Shown one piece after another: positions 6,199-6,460 of a stretch of DNA of 6,460 bases. The DNA is from an uncultured Eubacteriales bacterium (GTDB lineage Bacteria > Bacillota > Clostridia > Oscillospirales > Ruminococcaceae), in assembly GCA_902493155.1 (NCBI GenBank), contig CABUOE010000129.1:1-6460 (forward strand), written 5' to 3'. Under the pieces are notes generated by a model. The model did no database searches and was not told the origin of the DNA. It saw only the letters and a program-made list of their open reading frames with translations. A program made the translations under genes and the position numbers. The first letter of the stretch is position 1. Each line of letters begins with the position of its first letter.

Positions 6199-6227
6199 TT
6201 CCGGGATTTCGAGGTGCCTTTCGGAAG
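6199..6227 (-). repeat. Partial match to the 3' half of the adjacent tRNA-Ser
   Basis: On the plus strand AGGTGCCTTTCGGAA (6212-6226) matches AGGTCCCTTTCGGGA of the tRNA (6302-6316) at 13 of 15 bases. The preceding GGGATTTCG (6203-6211) resembles GGGATTCG (6288-6295), with the AACCCT that separates the two in the tRNA absent. The order is kept, so this may be a decayed copy of the tRNA variable arm and T-arm, such as an attachment-site scar. It is short enough that chance is not excluded. Confidence 0.35.
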
Positions 6228-6273
6228 CTTAAAAAAAGAAAAGTCCAGCAAACCCGCATGGTTACTGGACTTT
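6228..6273 (-). terminator. Intrinsic terminator of the tRNA-Ser gene
   Basis: On the minus strand AAAGTCCAG (6273-6265) and CTGGACTTT (6248-6240) form a 9-bp stem. A further AACC/GGTT pairing lies inside, and CTTTTTTT follows in the direction of transcription. It begins 2 nt after the encoded CCA. Confidence 0.9.
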
Positions 6274-6274
6274 G

Positions 6275-6362
6275 TGGCGGAGAGTTAGGGATTCGAACCC
6301 TAGGTCCCTTTCGGGACACAGCATTTCGAGTGCTGCACCTTCGACCACTCGGACAACTCTCC
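6275..6362 (-). tRNA. tRNA-Ser, anticodon CGA
   Basis: The minus strand from 6362 gives acceptor GGAGAGT pairing with ACTCTCC (6285-6279). The anticodon arm is CAGCA, loop CTCGAAA, TGCTG, with anticodon CGA at 6328-6326 (reads UCG). The long variable arm GTCCC-GAAA-GGGAC is typical of type II tRNAs such as Ser. The T-arm is TAGGG, loop TTCGAAT, CCCTA. The discriminator is G (6278) and the 3' CCA is encoded (6277-6275). The gene looks intact at its 3' end, as expected if any integration at this locus restored it. It has its own promoter and terminator and reads towards the integrase remnant. Confidence 0.97.
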
Positions 6363-6425
6363 TCGCAGAATAAATTTGGAATGTATTCCTTTGTTTGCTG
6401 TTTTCCCAAAGGGTTTGTGCACTTT

Positions 6426-6454
6426 ATTTTAACAAACATTCTCTTAAAAGTCAA
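6426..6454 (-). promoter_or_regulatory. Sigma-A-type promoter of tRNA-Ser
   Basis: On the minus strand TTGACT (6454-6449) and TAAAAT (6431-6426) are separated by exactly 17 bp. Transcription would start near 6419, giving a leader of about 57 nt before the tRNA 5' end. The match to consensus is strong, fitting a stable-RNA gene. Confidence 0.85.
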
Positions 6455-6460
6455 TCTCCG

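Noticed and set aside
5173..6274. CRISPR array
   Set aside because: The repeats here are short, mostly inverted and not regularly spaced; no unit recurs more than twice.
6191..6454. Minus-strand ORF of 87 codons
   Set aside because: It is a translation through the tRNA-Ser gene, its promoter and its terminator.

Overview
The window looks like accessory DNA from a low-to-mid GC Bacillota genome, probably a gut Clostridia lineage. The support is AGGAGG-type ribosome sites, a lipobox lipoprotein, NarL/LuxR-type regulators, and a degraded integrative-element end next to a tRNA-Ser. The organism call is inference; nothing in the window fixes a species.

Positions 1-1595 hold the 3' end of one transcription unit. 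It contains a sensor histidine kinase, 5'-truncated by the window edge, translationally coupled by an ATGA overlap to a NarL-type response regulator. A perfect 11-bp hairpin followed by eight T ends the unit.

Positions 1600-5172 hold a second, co-directional unit of three genes. The first encodes a receiver-like protein of 127 residues that has lost the phosphoacceptor Asp (Glu in its place), the second acidic-pocket residue and the conserved Lys. The second encodes a family-1-type solute-binding lipoprotein with no permease or ATPase beside it. The third encodes an unusual membrane protein: TM helix, large Cache-like extracellular domain, TM helix, coiled coil, and a C-terminal LuxR helix-turn-helix. 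With the upstream kinase/regulator pair this suggests a five-gene sensory circuit. In the proposed model (inference) the binding protein may present a ligand to the membrane-bound regulator, in the manner of LuxP/LuxQ, while the kinase/regulator pair and the receiver-like protein tune expression.

Positions 5173-6098 change character. They are GC-richer at first and dense in short hairpins, with one small ORF that resembles the mobilisation region of Tn1549-like conjugative elements. After that come unassigned palindromic DNA and the last 63 codons of a tyrosine integrase cut off just before its conserved His. This looks like the scarred end of an integrative element whose cargo includes, or lies beside, the sensory genes.

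Positions 6099-6460 are probably chromosomal. They hold a tRNA-Ser(CGA) gene on the minus strand with a strong sigma-A promoter and an intrinsic terminator. Between this terminator and the integrase remnant is a short stretch resembling the 3' part of the same tRNA, a possible attachment-site scar.
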